A DNA stretch of 64,000 nt from the NCBI GenBank assembly GCA_029876055.1, contig CM056875.1, forward strand, positions 7,961,001-8,025,000, written 5' to 3'. A program made the translations under genes and the position numbers. Under the pieces are notes generated by a model. The model had not been told where the DNA came from and did no database searches. It saw only the letters and a program-made list of their open reading frames with translations. How positions within the stretch are numbered: the stretch's first letter is position 1; the number at the start of each line of letters is the position of its first letter. Below are positions 21,332 through 31,843 of this stretch, one piece after another. This stretch comes from Madurella fahalii. Lineage: Eukaryota; Ascomycota; Sordariomycetes; Sordariales.

Positions 21332-22822
21332 CTACTGAGCAACTACGTCCCTTCCCCGATTAATCTGGATCTTCTTATCCTCCCCTCCACTGAAAATCCC
21401 CAGCTTATCCCACGCCAGACTGAATACCTTGCACCCTTCCCCAGCAACAGCCTTCCTCTTGCCCTGCCTGCTCTCCCGCTCAATGACATACACGGGCTCA
21501 CTGACGCTGCCCAGCCCGCCCTCGTCCTTCGTCGCCGGCCGCACGCTGCGCAGGTCCCAGATGCGGCAGGTCCCGTCGTGCGACCCGGACACGAGCGAGT
21601 ACTCGTTATCCGGCGAGGCCGCCATGCTCACGACCTTGTTGGTGTGGCCGCGCAGGGTCATGACCGAGGTCGTCGAGGCGCTGGCGCGGGGATCGACGAG
21701 CGTGATGTGGCGGGCGGCGGTGCCGGCGGCGAGCAGGGGGGCGCCGGCCGCCCGGGGGATCGCGCAGAGCGAGAGGAGCGGGTGCGAGGTGGGGAGGGTG
21801 CTGACCACGGCGCCCGTCGTCAGGTCGAGGGTGCGCACCGTGTGGTCCTGCGAGGCCGAGTAGGCGACGGTGCGGTCGCGCGGGTCGAAGACGGCGGCGC
21901 TGGCCGGCGCGCTGTGGACCTGCATCAGCGAGAGCGGGCCGCGCTGGGCGGTCGAGATGGACGGGTTCACTTTGCGCCGCTTGGAGGTGTGCGCGCCTGG
22001 GAGGAGCGAGGCGTCGGCTTCGGGGCTCGAGGTTTTGGCGGTGCTCCAGAAGCCGATGGCGCCGTCGGCCGAAGCCGTCAGGATCCGCTTGGAGACGCCG
22101 TCGACCTCGAGGGAGTCGATCGAGCCTGTGTGGCCGTATAGTTCGAGGGTAGGCTTGAGGTCGCCCGAGGTGAAGTCGTTTGTTTCCGTGTACTTCCACA
22201 CGCGCACTGTTCGGTCCATACCGGCGGAGGCGAGTTGGGAGTTGCTGACGAACTTGGCAGCTTTTATGCTGGCGGTGTGACCGCCGTGGCTGCCGGAAGG
22301 TGAAGTTGTAATCACTTGGCCCGAGGTATTCCATATCCTCAGCAGGCCGTCGTAGGAAGCAGATAGGACCCGGTCCTGACCGCGCTGGAAGCTGTCGCCT
22401 GACCAACGACCGGATGGGGAGCTCTCCGAGAGGACGTCAACGGCGCTCACCCAGTCATCGTGCTCGAAGCTGGCTTCGTAGACGGGAGGTATTAAGCTGC
22501 GCACGTATTGTAGGTTAAGGTTCGCCTCGAGCGAGAGGCCGTTGGAGGTAAGGTAGTCCTCGAGACTGGACCGGAGAAAACTACCGTTGACGAGGAAATC
22601 GAAGGGGATGGAGCCCGTGTCGAGCATAGACTCGGAGTTGAGAATTCGGGACAAGCCATAACGACGGATATCTGCGGGCACGAGGAGCTGCCTCTTGCTC
22701 TCGGGGAGCTGCAGGTCGGCCTCGGTCGTGGTGAATGTCACTTTGACCTGGGCGGTCGGGGCGTCGACCATTGGCTCGTCCATTACTGTATCGGGGCTGT
22801 CGATGTGTGGTGTAGTGTTCAA
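21332..22822 (-). CDS. YTM1: Ribosome biogenesis WD-repeat protein Ytm1
   Basis: One exon encodes 496 aa. An N-terminal ubiquitin-like NLE domain (residues about 24-105: QVKVTFTTTEADLQLPESKR, then VPADIRRYGLSRILN) is followed by WD40 repeats (for example GQDRVLSASYDGLLRIWNTS, VSGSHDGTCRIWDLRSVRP). This is the Ytm1/WDR12 layout. Ytm1 works with Erb1 and Nop7 in pre-60S assembly in the nucleolus, and its N-terminal domain is pulled by Rea1 to release the complex. It is convergent with the exonuclease gene and divergent from POL31. An in-frame Met at 22783 is an alternative start. Confidence 0.92.
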   Translation of the reverse strand: MNTTPHIDSPDTVMDEPMVDAPTAQVKVTFTTTEADLQLPESKRQLLVPADIRRYGLSRILNSESMLDTGSIPFDFLVNGSFLRSSLEDYLTSNGLSLEANLNLQYVRSLIPPVYEASFEHDDWVSAVDVLSESSPSGRWSGDSFQRGQDRVLSASYDGLLRIWNTSGQVITTSPSGSHGGHTASIKAAKFVSNSQLASAGMDRTVRVWKYTETNDFTSGDLKPTLELYGHTGSIDSLEVDGVSKRILTASADGAIGFWSTAKTSSPEADASLLPGAHTSKRRKVNPSISTAQRGPLSLMQVHSAPASAAVFDPRDRTVAYSASQDHTVRTLDLTTGAVVSTLPTSHPLLSLCAIPRAAGAPLLAAGTAARHITLVDPRASASTTSVMTLRGHTNKVVSMAASPDNEYSLVSGSHDGTCRIWDLRSVRPATKDEGGLGSVSEPVYVIERESRQGKRKAVAGEGCKVFSLAWDKLGIFSGGEDKKIQINRGRDVVAQ

Positions 22823-23155
22823 TTGGATTCAAGTAAGATGTCCGAGGTCGGTACAGTTGAATTCGGAACTGTCCGGTGCGCAACTCGTGCTTGAATCTGT
22901 GTCTGATAAACTGCTTCTGTAGGGGTGTAATCGGGTCTTGGAGATTTTTTTCTTTTTTTTTTGTCGCTGCAGCATCGCAGGCCCAGCACCGTGGTTACCC
23001 CACGAGTGTTATCTTATCGCACCCCAGTTAGCGGGGCAGGTTCCCCTGTCACGCCCCATTCATTACGGATTCACAAGGTCGCGTCAGGGCCACACTCCTG
23101 ACGCGTCGTACTGCTCCAACCTCGGTGCAACGACCGTCGTAAGAAATACAGAATC
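22823..23155. promoter_or_regulatory. Bidirectional promoter YTM1/POL31 with MCB box
   Basis: The divergent gap is 333 bp. It holds a T-rich tract near 22946-22962 and a perfect MluI cell-cycle box ACGCGT at 23101-23106, 50 bp upstream of the polymerase delta subunit ATG. MCB boxes are bound by MBF (Mbp1-Swi6 type) and drive G1/S expression of replication genes in fungi. Use here is inferred. Confidence 0.5.
23101..23106. promoter_or_regulatory. MCB (MluI cell-cycle) box upstream of POL31
   Basis: The palindrome ACGCGT lies 50 bp before the POL31 start codon, so it may be in or close to the 5' leader. The placement suits G1/S control of a DNA polymerase subunit. A six-base match can occur by chance in GC-rich DNA. 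Confidence 0.45.
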
Positions 23156-24865
23156 ATGGTGACTCTCGATGAGATAACAGACACTAGTCTGCTCCAAAAG
23201 CCTTCGTAAGGGCCAAGGAGACATCCGGAGAACGAACAGGCAATTACTAACGCATCCCAGCGGAAACGCGCCCGGTCTGCTCGAGCGCAGTGAATCAACC
23301 TACAAACCTCTCGACTCGTTCGCCCTGCCCAAGGACCGTCAGTACCAGCAACAATTCGCCGATATATACTTCCTCCGTCTCACAAAAATAAAACCCTTCG
23401 TCGAAGAGGTTGCCAGCGCAGCATGGAAGGGTACCGTTCTTGGCGGCGAGACGGCCAAGAAGGTGGACCGCGTCTTAGACGTCCGCCAGGGTGAGCTCTG
23501 CTGGGTGGCTGGCACCGTCTACATGGACATGCCACTAAAACCCAGTATCCTTGAGGATGTGTCTAAGGATGTATGTACAATCCGGTACAGCGTATGAGCT
23601 TTACTGACGCTTCACCAGCGCTGGATATCCGCCCCCACCACCGTCAAGCGTTACTTCTCCGAGGATGACAGCGACTCAATCATGCTGGAAGATGACTCTG
23701 GTCGCATTCGACTTATTGGAAGCATGCTTAAGGATTACTTCCTCGTAACAGGCTGCATCGTCGCTGTGATGGGCACAGAAAACGTAAACGGTGAATTCGA
23801 GGTTATTGACCTCAAGTTCGCTGATCTACCTCCTCAACCCGAGCGCTGGGCCCTCTCCAAGACGTCCAGTGGCGCCACCAAAAAGAACTCTCCGAAAATC
23901 AAAAGCGAAGACGTTGAAATGTCCGATCTCCCCTCAGGACAACCCTCCAAGAAGATCGCCATCATCTCCGGCCTCGAATTCTCCGGTACCGACACCTCCT
24001 ACGCAATGGAGCTCAACCTCCTCCTCGAGTTCCTCCTAGGCGAGGCGCTAGGTCCCGTCGCGCAAGCCGAACTCTCCCAAATCTCCCGGCTCATCATAGC
24101 CGGCAACTCCATCGCCAAGCCCACCATCGAAGATGCCACTACAGCCACAACAGACAAGAAGCCTCACAAAAAGTACGGGTACGACTCGGCCTCATATAAC
24201 CCGCTCCCCTCCCAGCTTCTCGACTCCTTCCTCTCTGAGCTCCTCCCCACAATACCAATCACCCTCTTGCCGGGTGCCCTGGACCCCGCCAACGCAAGCT
24301 ACCCACAACAACCCGTCCACCCAGCCATGTTTCCCAAGGCGCGAACATACGCCTCCGTCCCGGCATCGTCAGAAACGGGAACGGGAACAGAGCCAGGATG
24401 GCTCCACCCCGTCACAAACCCGTGGGAGGGCGAAATTGAGGGGTGGCGGGTCCTCGGCACGGGCGGGCAGAACCTCGACGACATCTGCAAGTACGTTGAC
24501 AGCGAGGACAGGCTGGGCATGATGGAGGCCATGTGCCGGTGGCGATGCGTCGCGCCGACTGCACCGGATACATTATGTGAGTTTCGTACCATAGGGGCAT
24601 CCCCCCAAACCCTCCGTTCCGTCGTGTAGCGTGCTAATACAGACCAGGGGCCTATCCCTTCCAAGATGACGAGCCCTTCGTCATGAAGGAATGCCCGCAC
24701 CTCTACTTCGTCGGGTGTCAGTCCGAATTTGGGACCAAGGTCATCGAGGGACCGCAAGGGCAGATGGTGCGGCTGATCTCGGTCCCGACCTTCGCAGCCA
24801 CACGGGAGATCGTGCTGGTCGACACCGAGACGTTGGACGTGTCAAAGGTGAAAATCAATACTTAA
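23156..24865 (+). CDS. POL31: DNA polymerase delta small (B) subunit
   Basis: Four exons, join(23156..23205,23261..23570,23619..24576,24648..24865), encode 511 aa. Introns of 55, 48 and 71 nt all have GT-AG ends, with clear branch sites (ACTAAC, CTGAC, GCTAAT). The spliced protein has the OB-fold region (QYQQQFADIYFLRLTKIKPF near residue 38; LEDDSGRIRLIG) and the inactive calcineurin-like phosphoesterase domain typical of B subunits (KIAIISGLEFSG, then SRLIIAGNSI, LLPGALDPAN). It ends in YFVGCQSEFGTK, PTFAATREIVLVD. This is the Pol31/POLD2/Cdc1 family, which bridges the catalytic subunit and Pol32 in lagging-strand synthesis and repair. Confidence 0.95.
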
Positions 24866-25412
24866 TTAATTGATTACCAAGGAATGATGACGAAGTCTAT
24901 GTAGTACGAGCCACGACCCGCTTGACTAATATGAGTCTGGTTGGCGCAGCGCGATCGTTGCCCACATCAAAGTGTGTTGTCCGTGAAACCAGTGGAGAGA
25001 AAAACGCTCGGCCAGGCCCATTCCCCCCGACACCGAACGCAACGCGCGAGCCGGTTCGCGACCCCTGAAGCGCAGAATCCAGGGAAGTGTGTATCCGTGA
25101 AGCAAGATGCTCAATGACGCCCACGCCCATTGACTCAACTCGAAACCGAATCGCAGAACCGGATCATGATGACTAGCAACACAGATGCCCCCCGGCCAAA
25201 CGTCTCCGAAGTATGTGCCCGTGAAACCAGCGCGGCCGAAGAGACTCCGATGATGCCCCATCCCCTACATCCTTGACGCCAAACGCAACACCACAACCTC
25301 TCCAGCCCACAATGTCTCGAAATAAAAGAAGACTCCCAAACGAACCCTATCTTCATCCACCCCGTCCCGTAAATTCCCTGAACCCACTTCCCCAACCATA
25401 TCTCGTTTCTTT
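24866..25412. repeat. Convergent intergenic region with a degenerate three-copy repeat
   Basis: Three copies of a motif of the form AAGTRTGT-n-CCGTGAARCMAG occur with CCGTGAA at 24981, 25095 and 25219, that is 114 and 124 bp apart. Similarity continues downstream in copies 1 and 3 (a C-rich stretch, then GAC-CC-AACGCAAC), more weakly in copy 2. It looks like an old tandem duplication. It lies between the convergent POL31 and 694-aa genes. Nothing shows whether it is transcribed. Confidence 0.45.
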
Positions 25413-27497
25413 TCACGCACGATAAGCGCGCAACTCGCCACCAACCCGATCAATAGAAATAATTAGCGACTTCGTCGGCCACCGCGGCCTCCGGTCTTCC
25501 TCGTCACCCTCATCGTCGTCATCATACGCATCCCTATCGAATTTAGCCTCGTTTCTGGCTTTCTCCTCCCGCCTCCGCCGCTCTGCAGCCCCGTGTTCCT
25601 CCCAAAACCCACCCTTGATCGCCGCCTCGGGCTCCAGACACGCCTGTTCAATGTGCACGCGCATGTTCCTGAGCGCCCTCTCCACCTCCTCCCCTTTCTT
25701 CCGGCGCCGCTCCTGCACCAGCGTGTCGTTGCCCCAGATGTTTCCCAGCGTCGCCTCGCGGCCGAGGGCTTCCATGTGCCGCGGGAGGTAGCGCAGGTCG
25801 AGTGTCGTCTCGAAGTGCCACGGCCTGGGCCGACGCGGGCGGCGGGCATGAGATGATGAATCGGACGAGGGGGTAATGGAGGAGAGGGCGTCGTCGTCAT
25901 CGTCCGAGTTATCTTCAACCTCCAAGTCTGGAGTACTCGGCTCAGGGCGCCGTCTCCTCGGATTGATGAGGGTACCCCTCAAGTTCGAGTTGACGTGAAC
26001 GTTGATTCTCAAGAAGTTGGTATTGATATTTTGCAGCGCTCTGATGACTCGCGCGCTGCGGCTGAAGACGCCCACGACGCTGAGGTATCGCCCGTCTTGG
26101 ATGGTTATGTCTTGGTTGCCGGCTCCGGCGGAGCGCACGGTGCGCTGGTTGGGCTCGAGCAGTGGAGAGACGGTGATGGTTAGTGTGTGCAAGTGGATCG
26201 AGTCACAGAACGAGCGGGAAGGTGAGCCAAGCGCAGCAGATGAGGGGACGAGGGCTTCGAGTGCCTTGGTCATTAGTTCTTGATAGGATGCTTCCGTGCG
26301 GTTCGGCTCAAGCTCGATGGCCATGTGCCGGATGAGATGGCCGTATCGGGCCAGATTGATAGTGTGTGCACTGCTTCCTCTAGTATTCCGAGTGTTTCGC
26401 CCTCCACCGCTGCCGCTGTTGGTACTGCTTGCGATGCATTCGGAGTCCCGCAACAGATAGAGGAAGACATTCTCCGAGTACAGGATGCGGGTACCTTCCA
26501 TGGCGGTCTGACGGCAGGCGAACAGGATTTTAGGATCGATAGAGTCGTCAACATCGATACTGTCTCCACGACGAGAGAAACGGCGGACTGCCTCCGTCCA
26601 GAGGCACTTGACGCTGATAGGCTTCGGTGAGACGAGCAAGTGGCGGTATATTTTGTCGCGAATCTCGGTGGCCAAGGTGAAGAAGTGAGCCACCGGCTCG
26701 ACGCTGTTCAGCACGTTCGAGACTTCAGCTGCGTTTGCCCCAGGTGTGGCTGTCTGCGCGTTTTCCGGCGCCCGCCTGTTGAAGCTTGCGGGCCGCGACT
26801 CTACGCGTGTCCGTCTCGATCTGTTTCTGTTTCTGGGCCGAGCGACGGGATTGTTACGCGTTCTCACAACTAGTTGTTGTGAGTTATGAATGACCTCTGC
26901 GACCGGTGGTTCAGTGGGCATATCGTGGATTCCGAGGCAAAGTTCCCGCAAATCACGGCGGACATCTGCGGCCGGTGGATCGATGATGATAACATCATCA
27001 TCTTGGTGGCCCATGAAAGACGTCTTGCGCCTCTGCCGACTGTCTCTGGTCAGATCCACAATGTCCGTAGAGTCTAGGCCACGTCTCGTTGTATGGGAAA
27101 GTGGCTTGAAGACGATGACATCCTCTTCCTGCTCATCGAGGTGGGATGCTTTGCGTTTAAGCATATTTGTCGACGAACTATGGGTCGTGGGAAGAGCACC
27201 GGCAAAGCGGCTGGGGGATTGCCAGCCGGCGCGCTCATCATATGAGCCCATGATTGAGGCGGGTAGATGGGACGGAGGGGTGTCCGGCTCATCCAGCTCG
27301 GTGAAGCCGCCGCTACCGCGAGATGTCTCCTGATCGAAGAGCCATTCCCTGACCTTCTTCCCGCCCCCAAAGCGGCGAAGTTGGCCACGACTGGTACTCA
27401 TGCCATTACTGGCAGCCTCAAGTTCAATCAGAGTCTGACCCCTGCGGTGATTGAAACCGGCCTGGAAAGGGTTTGGTTGGGTCGCCATCTTCGGCAA
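25413..27497 (-). CDS. Unknown fungal protein with an F-box/2EXR-like region
   Basis: One exon encodes 694 aa (or 691 from the Met at 27488). Residues about 1-235 are disordered and basic (RPRNRNRSRRTRVESRP). A central segment near residues 245-330 (HFFTLATEIRDKIYRHLLVS, then FACRQTAMEGTRILYSENVF) is the pattern common in ascomycete 2EXR/DUF7730-type proteins: an F-box-like LP..IR..IY helix followed by CRQ...E....LY..N.F. Acidic DDDD linkers and a charged helical C-terminus follow. Such families are abundant in filamentous fungi and mostly uncharacterised; an adaptor role in ubiquitination is only a guess. It is convergent with POL31. Confidence 0.75.
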   Translation of the reverse strand: MPKMATQPNPFQAGFNHRRGQTLIELEAASNGMSTSRGQLRRFGGGKKVREWLFDQETSRGSGGFTELDEPDTPPSHLPASIMGSYDERAGWQSPSRFAGALPTTHSSSTNMLKRKASHLDEQEEDVIVFKPLSHTTRRGLDSTDIVDLTRDSRQRRKTSFMGHQDDDVIIIDPPAADVRRDLRELCLGIHDMPTEPPVAEVIHNSQQLVVRTRNNPVARPRNRNRSRRTRVESRPASFNRRAPENAQTATPGANAAEVSNVLNSVEPVAHFFTLATEIRDKIYRHLLVSPKPISVKCLWTEAVRRFSRRGDSIDVDDSIDPKILFACRQTAMEGTRILYSENVFLYLLRDSECIASSTNSGSGGGRNTRNTRGSSAHTINLARYGHLIRHMAIELEPNRTEASYQELMTKALEALVPSSAALGSPSRSFCDSIHLHTLTITVSPLLEPNQRTVRSAGAGNQDITIQDGRYLSVVGVFSRSARVIRALQNINTNFLRINVHVNSNLRGTLINPRRRRPEPSTPDLEVEDNSDDDDDALSSITPSSDSSSHARRPRRPRPWHFETTLDLRYLPRHMEALGREATLGNIWGNDTLVQERRRKKGEEVERALRNMRVHIEQACLEPEAAIKGGFWEEHGAAERRRREEKARNEAKFDRDAYDDDDEGDEEDRRPRWPTKSLIISIDRVGGELRAYRA

Positions 27498-29697
27498 TCT
27501 TGACGTGTAAAATGGGACAGGTAATTTTGCGGTCCCGCTAGATTCCGGTCATCCTCTGTAGCGGTTTAAATGATGAAATGAATAGCCGCTGAGGAGATTG
27601 ACGTGTTGGTCCTTCAGCCACTGGCCTGAAAGAAGTACCACTTTGAGAACAAGGAGAAGATGCAGAAGAGATCATGGAGCAGAACGCTCCAGAGAACGAC
27701 GAGCAAAGGGTGGTGATGTCCTTGGGGAAGCCCTTTACCTCACAAGAGAAGCTGAAACGTGCGATGCGTGGGTGTGAGAAAAGAATTTCTCATCAGCCTA
27801 AGATGGAAGTGCGGGAGGCCGATGGGCAGGGAAGAGTCATGCAGCAGAGATCTTGGAGCGCGGAGGAAGGAAGGTCTATAAACGAGGATATTGTGAGAAT
27901 GAGGATGTTGAAGCGGAAGCGTTAAATGATGAAGAAAAGAAGGAGAAGAGGCATCCGAGTGAGGTGGCGGCACCGAGTGTGAAGATGTCAGGGCTGGAGT
28001 GGAACGAGGAGGAGCGTCGGAAAGCAAAATTAGAGATTTAAGGTGAAACGGAGGTACTTGATGTAAAGGTGTTGTGGCTAGGGCAAGCAGAAGTGCCAGA
28101 AAGAAGGACTAAATGTACCTTATCGAAGGTGTCGCGGTTGGAGTGGAGTGGAAAGTGCGGTTTCTTAACCCCAAGGGCTAGGTCCCATCACGAGGAAGGT
28201 GCAGGACAAACCCATCTGATAACGAGTTAAATAGGCCTCTCGACCTCGCACCCCTTGACCATGGAAGAACACAACACTTCTTTCAGGTTTATGTTTCATC
28301 TCTGTCGTCCAACACCAAACAACACGCGTTAACCACCCGAGAGCATAGATGGCGGGATGCTGTCAAAGCCCATTTCTTCCACAGACGCCGCGGTTGCTAC
28401 TTAGCGTGACGCCCCAAGTCATTTCACAGATACGGTTCACTTCTCTCTTCCTACTCCCAACCATCCGTCCGCTGGAACACGGCTTGCCCATGAGATCTCA
28501 CCTGGGAGCGCAGTTGTATTCCCATGCCCACTCCTAGAATGCCATCCCCCCTTCCCATTACGGCTTGCGTGCGCCGTAAGCCGTCCGCTCCTATCATCTG
28601 CCTGTTAGCAATACAACAACACTCGTGAATAGTAGATTGTCCGGCCACATGGTCAGTCTATCCGATAGGATAGGCCGGCACTCGACTCTGCGATTGGCAT
28701 TTAGTGGTCAACCAGCTGGCTGCTAAGTCCCGTCCGGCTTGCGCTCGGATATCTCGACGTTCAATGTTTTCGAGTTCTGTGCAATTGAACGCAAGCGTCC
28801 TTGATCAGCTCGATCTAATCCTTGCCGTGCTAGTTCGTTCGGTCCCGACTCCCTTGCATCTGGTCATGTGGCCTTGCCGCCAGCGCAACAAAGGGAATAC
28901 TGCGATGGCACAAATAAACAACACGAATGCTGGCTTCGGACGCCTCACCGTCCTGACAACAACCTCCGGCCCAATGGGGAAGTTTCCGGGTCCTATGACT
29001 TGCACGGCCTAGACCGGGCGCTGAGGTTCGGTGTGGGGAAACGGGCAAGCCGGGAAATGCGTCTCCGGTTTTCGGCACCAGGGGCATGCCGCTGTCGTTT
29101 ACCGTCGGTTTATGTATTTTTCACCAACCAACGCGAGAGAATGGCCCCAATCCGACGGCGCCGCGCCCTTAATCTTGCATGAGTAGGTACATCCGCTCGA
29201 CCTACCGGGCAGGGCGGGGAGATGTGCAGGTTACGTGTGATTCTTGGGTCTGTGACCCCCGGCATCAAGGCAATTGCTGCGGCTGCTCTCCACCGCGGTC
29301 ATCGGGTGTAGACGGGCCTGGTTTCTTTTAAGTAATACACGACATCACCAGACCTGCTTTCGAGTTTGCGTTTTGTAATTCTTGGGTAAAGGCTGATACC
29401 TTGAATGTGTTTGTTGAGGAAGGCGGAACACGCACCTTGATCCTGACGGAAGACGGATTATAGACACGCGGTGGCCATTGAAGGTTTAAATTCCTGCATT
29501 GTCCTTTATCATCGTCTGTCAGTTGTTCTTTAAAATGGGCCGGTGGTTTTGAGCCGGCAGTTCAATCAAGCCTTACCTTACTAATTGACTTACACCCTTT
29601 GGAGCTCGGTTAATCGCCAATCCTTCACCAACACCAACACAACAACAGCAGCAACAACAACAACAACAACAACAACAGCAACAGTAACAGCAACACA
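27498..29697. other. Long intergenic region with a purine-rich block
   Basis: The region is 2.2 kb between divergent genes. From about 27640 to 28045 the plus strand is strikingly purine-rich and holds two overlapping ORFs in different frames (27674-27925 and 27853-28041). Their products are charged and end in NEEERRKAKLEI, but have no recognised domain. An ACGCGT lies near 28325. The 3' end, from about 29628, is a CAA/CAG repeat in the serine dehydratase leader. No other gene was seen. Confidence 0.35.
29628..29697 (+). repeat. CAA/CAG microsatellite in the serine dehydratase 5' leader
   Basis: An almost pure (CAA)n tract with scattered CAG, ACC and GTA interruptions runs directly up to the start codon at 29698. 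Unstructured CAA leaders are known to favour ribosome scanning. The length is likely to vary between strains. Confidence 0.75.
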
Positions 29698-30890
29698 ATG
29701 GGCTCTTTCTCACCCGACCCGCCCAAACCCTGGGTCGAGACCCCGTTGATCTTCTCCCCACCCCTCTCCCGGGCAGCAGGATGCAACATATTTCTCAAGC
29801 TCGAAAACTGCCAGCCATCGGGCTCCTTCAAGTCACGGTACGCTGTCCCCTCCCACCAAAATCATATCTCCCCAGAATTGTTCCCCAGCTGACCAACGCA
29901 CCCAAACCAAACAGCGGCATAGGCAACATGATGTCGCTCGCCCTCGCCGCCCACTCCCAGACCGCCTTCCCCCACCACGCCAACGGCGGGGACCAGCCAG
30001 TCCACTTCTACTGCTCCTCTGGCGGCAACGCGGGCCTCGCCTGCGCCACGACCGCCACCGCCCTCGGCGCGCCCGCCACCATCGTGGTCCCCACCAGCAC
30101 GTCGGCCTTCATGGTCTCCAAGCTGCGCGAGCTCGGCGCTGAGGTCGTCCAGACGGGCGCCAGCTGGGCCGAGGCCGACGCCTACCTGCGCGAGACGTTC
30201 CTCGTCCCGCCCGAGGCGCGGCCGGAGAACGGGGCGGCCGAGAGGAGGGTGTACGTGCCGCCGTTCGACCACCCGGACATCTGGGCCGGGGCGTCGACGC
30301 TGGTGGACGAGATCGTCAACGAGATGCTGGTCAGGAAGCGGCCGGGCGGGGTGGACGCAATTGTGTGCAACGTCGGGGGAGGCGGGCTGCTGAACGGGGT
30401 GATGGAGGGGCTGGAGAGGCATCGCGGGCTGCTGCTGGCCGGTGGCCCGGGGGTGCCGCGGGGCCCCCCCAAGGTGCTGGCGGTCGAGACGGTCGGCGCT
30501 GAGTCGCTGCATGCCAGCATCCAGGCCGGCGAGCTGGTCACCCTGCCCGAAATCACGTCCATCGCGACGTCGCTGGGCGCGAGGCGGGTGTCGGAGAAGA
30601 CTTGGGAGTGGGCGACCAGAGCCAAGGAGGATCTGATTAGCGCCACGGTGACCGACAAGGAGGCTGCGATGGCGTGCGTGAGGTTTTTGGATGACGCGAG
30701 GATTCTGATCGAGGTGGCGTGCGGTGCGACGGTCGCCACGGCGTATAATGGGGCGCTGAGGAGGTATTTGGGTAAGGGGTTGACGGACGAGGATTGGGGG
30801 GAGAGGAACGTGGTGCTGGTGGTTTGCGGGGGGTCGAATACCAGTTGGGAGATTCTGGACAAGTACAAGAAGACTTACGGGATAGAGTAA
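29698..30890 (+). CDS. L-serine/threonine dehydratase (PLP-dependent ammonia-lyase)
   Basis: Two exons, join(29698..29837,29915..30890), encode 371 aa. The 77-nt intron (29838-29914, donor GTACGC) joins the halves of the PLP-lysine motif PSGSFKSRGIGN; the Schiff-base lysine is K45. The phosphate-binding loop SSGGNAGLA lies near residues 80-88, a second Gly-rich loop is VGGGGLL, and VVCGGSN is near the C-terminus. This is the fold-type II serine dehydratase family (yeast Cha1 and Sdl1, animal SDH), which deaminates L-serine to pyruvate or L-threonine to 2-oxobutyrate. There is no mitochondrial presequence, so it is probably cytosolic. It is convergent with the NAT9-like gene, with only 60 bp between stops. 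Confidence 0.92.
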
Positions 30891-30950
30891 ACGGGAACGG
30901 CGGAGGAAGAGGTGTGTGTGTGTAGAATGCCGTGTTTGAAAAGTTTGTCC

Positions 30951-31843
30951 TTATTGCTGTTCGTCTTGGTTTGGACTACTTCGCGAATAGACTAGTTCTG
31001 CGTATCCCTCTGGAACATCCGTTGCAAGCATGCCTAGATCACGAAGAACTAGCTTCACTTCCCCGAAATAGTCCACGTCTCCCTCCCGCTCGAAGCCTAA
31101 GCTATGGAACAGCGCGATGCTCTTGGCGTTGCCCTGGTTGATCTTTGCCTTGAGCAGCTTTAGTCTCGGCGGCGTTTGGATGTCCTTGTCCTGGGCATAC
31201 TCGTGCATGATCCCGCTCATATTGCGGGATATGTATTGCAAAATGGTCTGCACCACGGCTCGACCGAGGCCCTTACCGCGGTGCTGCTGGTCCGCAATCA
31301 TGATATCGATCTCACCCACGCAGAATCGAGGATCGACAGAGGCGGACTGCTCCTGCTCCTCATCCTCGTCATCCTCATCCGGGTACAGAAATAAGTTGAC
31401 ATCACCCACCATCCGTTCGGGAGCGTCGGGTACACCAGCATTGACAGATGTACCAGTACGTCCCGTTTCGAGTGGCTGGCAAATGATAAAGGTGAGTTTA
31501 TCGTGTGAGGCACGCCAGGATGCTTGGTTCTCGTATTCCTCGTCGAGGGTGAGCCGCTCAGAGGCTGTAGCCTCTTGGATGGCCTGACTTGGAAGGTGAG
31601 TTTGAGATAGAGGTAGGCATGATTCTGGTGACAGCTTACAGGGTCCTCCATCCAGGTATGATATGTTAGGACATGATGACGGTCGTATGGGACAAGGAGA
31701 ACCTTTGCAGTCGAGACAGCTGCGTTGGGCACCATTAGTTTGAGAGCTTAGGGAAAAAGAAAATAATAATGAAAAAATTGAAAAAAAAAAAAAATTAATT
31801 TGAAAAAGAGCGGGAACATACCGGTAGATTCATTGAGCCTCAT
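30951..31843 (-). CDS. NAT9: NAT9-like GNAT N-acetyltransferase
   Basis: Three exons, complement(join(30951..31583,31640..31719,31822..31843)), encode 244 aa. The spliced start MRLNESTAVSTAKVLLVPYD and the segments YHTWMEDPAIQEATASE and LTLDEEYENQASWRASHDK match the NAT9 family. The acetyl-CoA loop is QHRGKGLGRAVV near residues 135-146, and the C-terminal strand pair contains SIALFHSLGFE. An acidic insert (EDDEDEEQEQ) lies in the central loop. Intron 1 (31721-31821) carries a long T-rich tract on the coding strand. Metazoan NAT9 affects microtubule stability and can act without acetylase activity; the fungal role is not known to me. Confidence 0.9.

Noticed and set aside
21254..22141. 295-aa plus-strand ORF (and a 266-aa minus-frame ORF) over YTM1
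   Set aside because: Low-complexity shadows; the YTM1 frame carries NLE and WD40 signatures.
24880..25175. C/D snoRNA-like boxes (ATGATGA) near 24887 and 25166
   Set aside because: No CTGA D box at a suitable distance and no terminal stem.
24926..25261. 111-aa minus-strand ORF through the three-copy repeat
   Set aside because: Not called as a gene: the repeat spacing is not consistently a multiple of three and no homology is recognisable. Kept as a finding on the repeat instead.
29862..30512. 216-aa antisense ORF over serine dehydratase
   Set aside because: His/Arg-rich shadow frame; the sense strand has PLP motifs.
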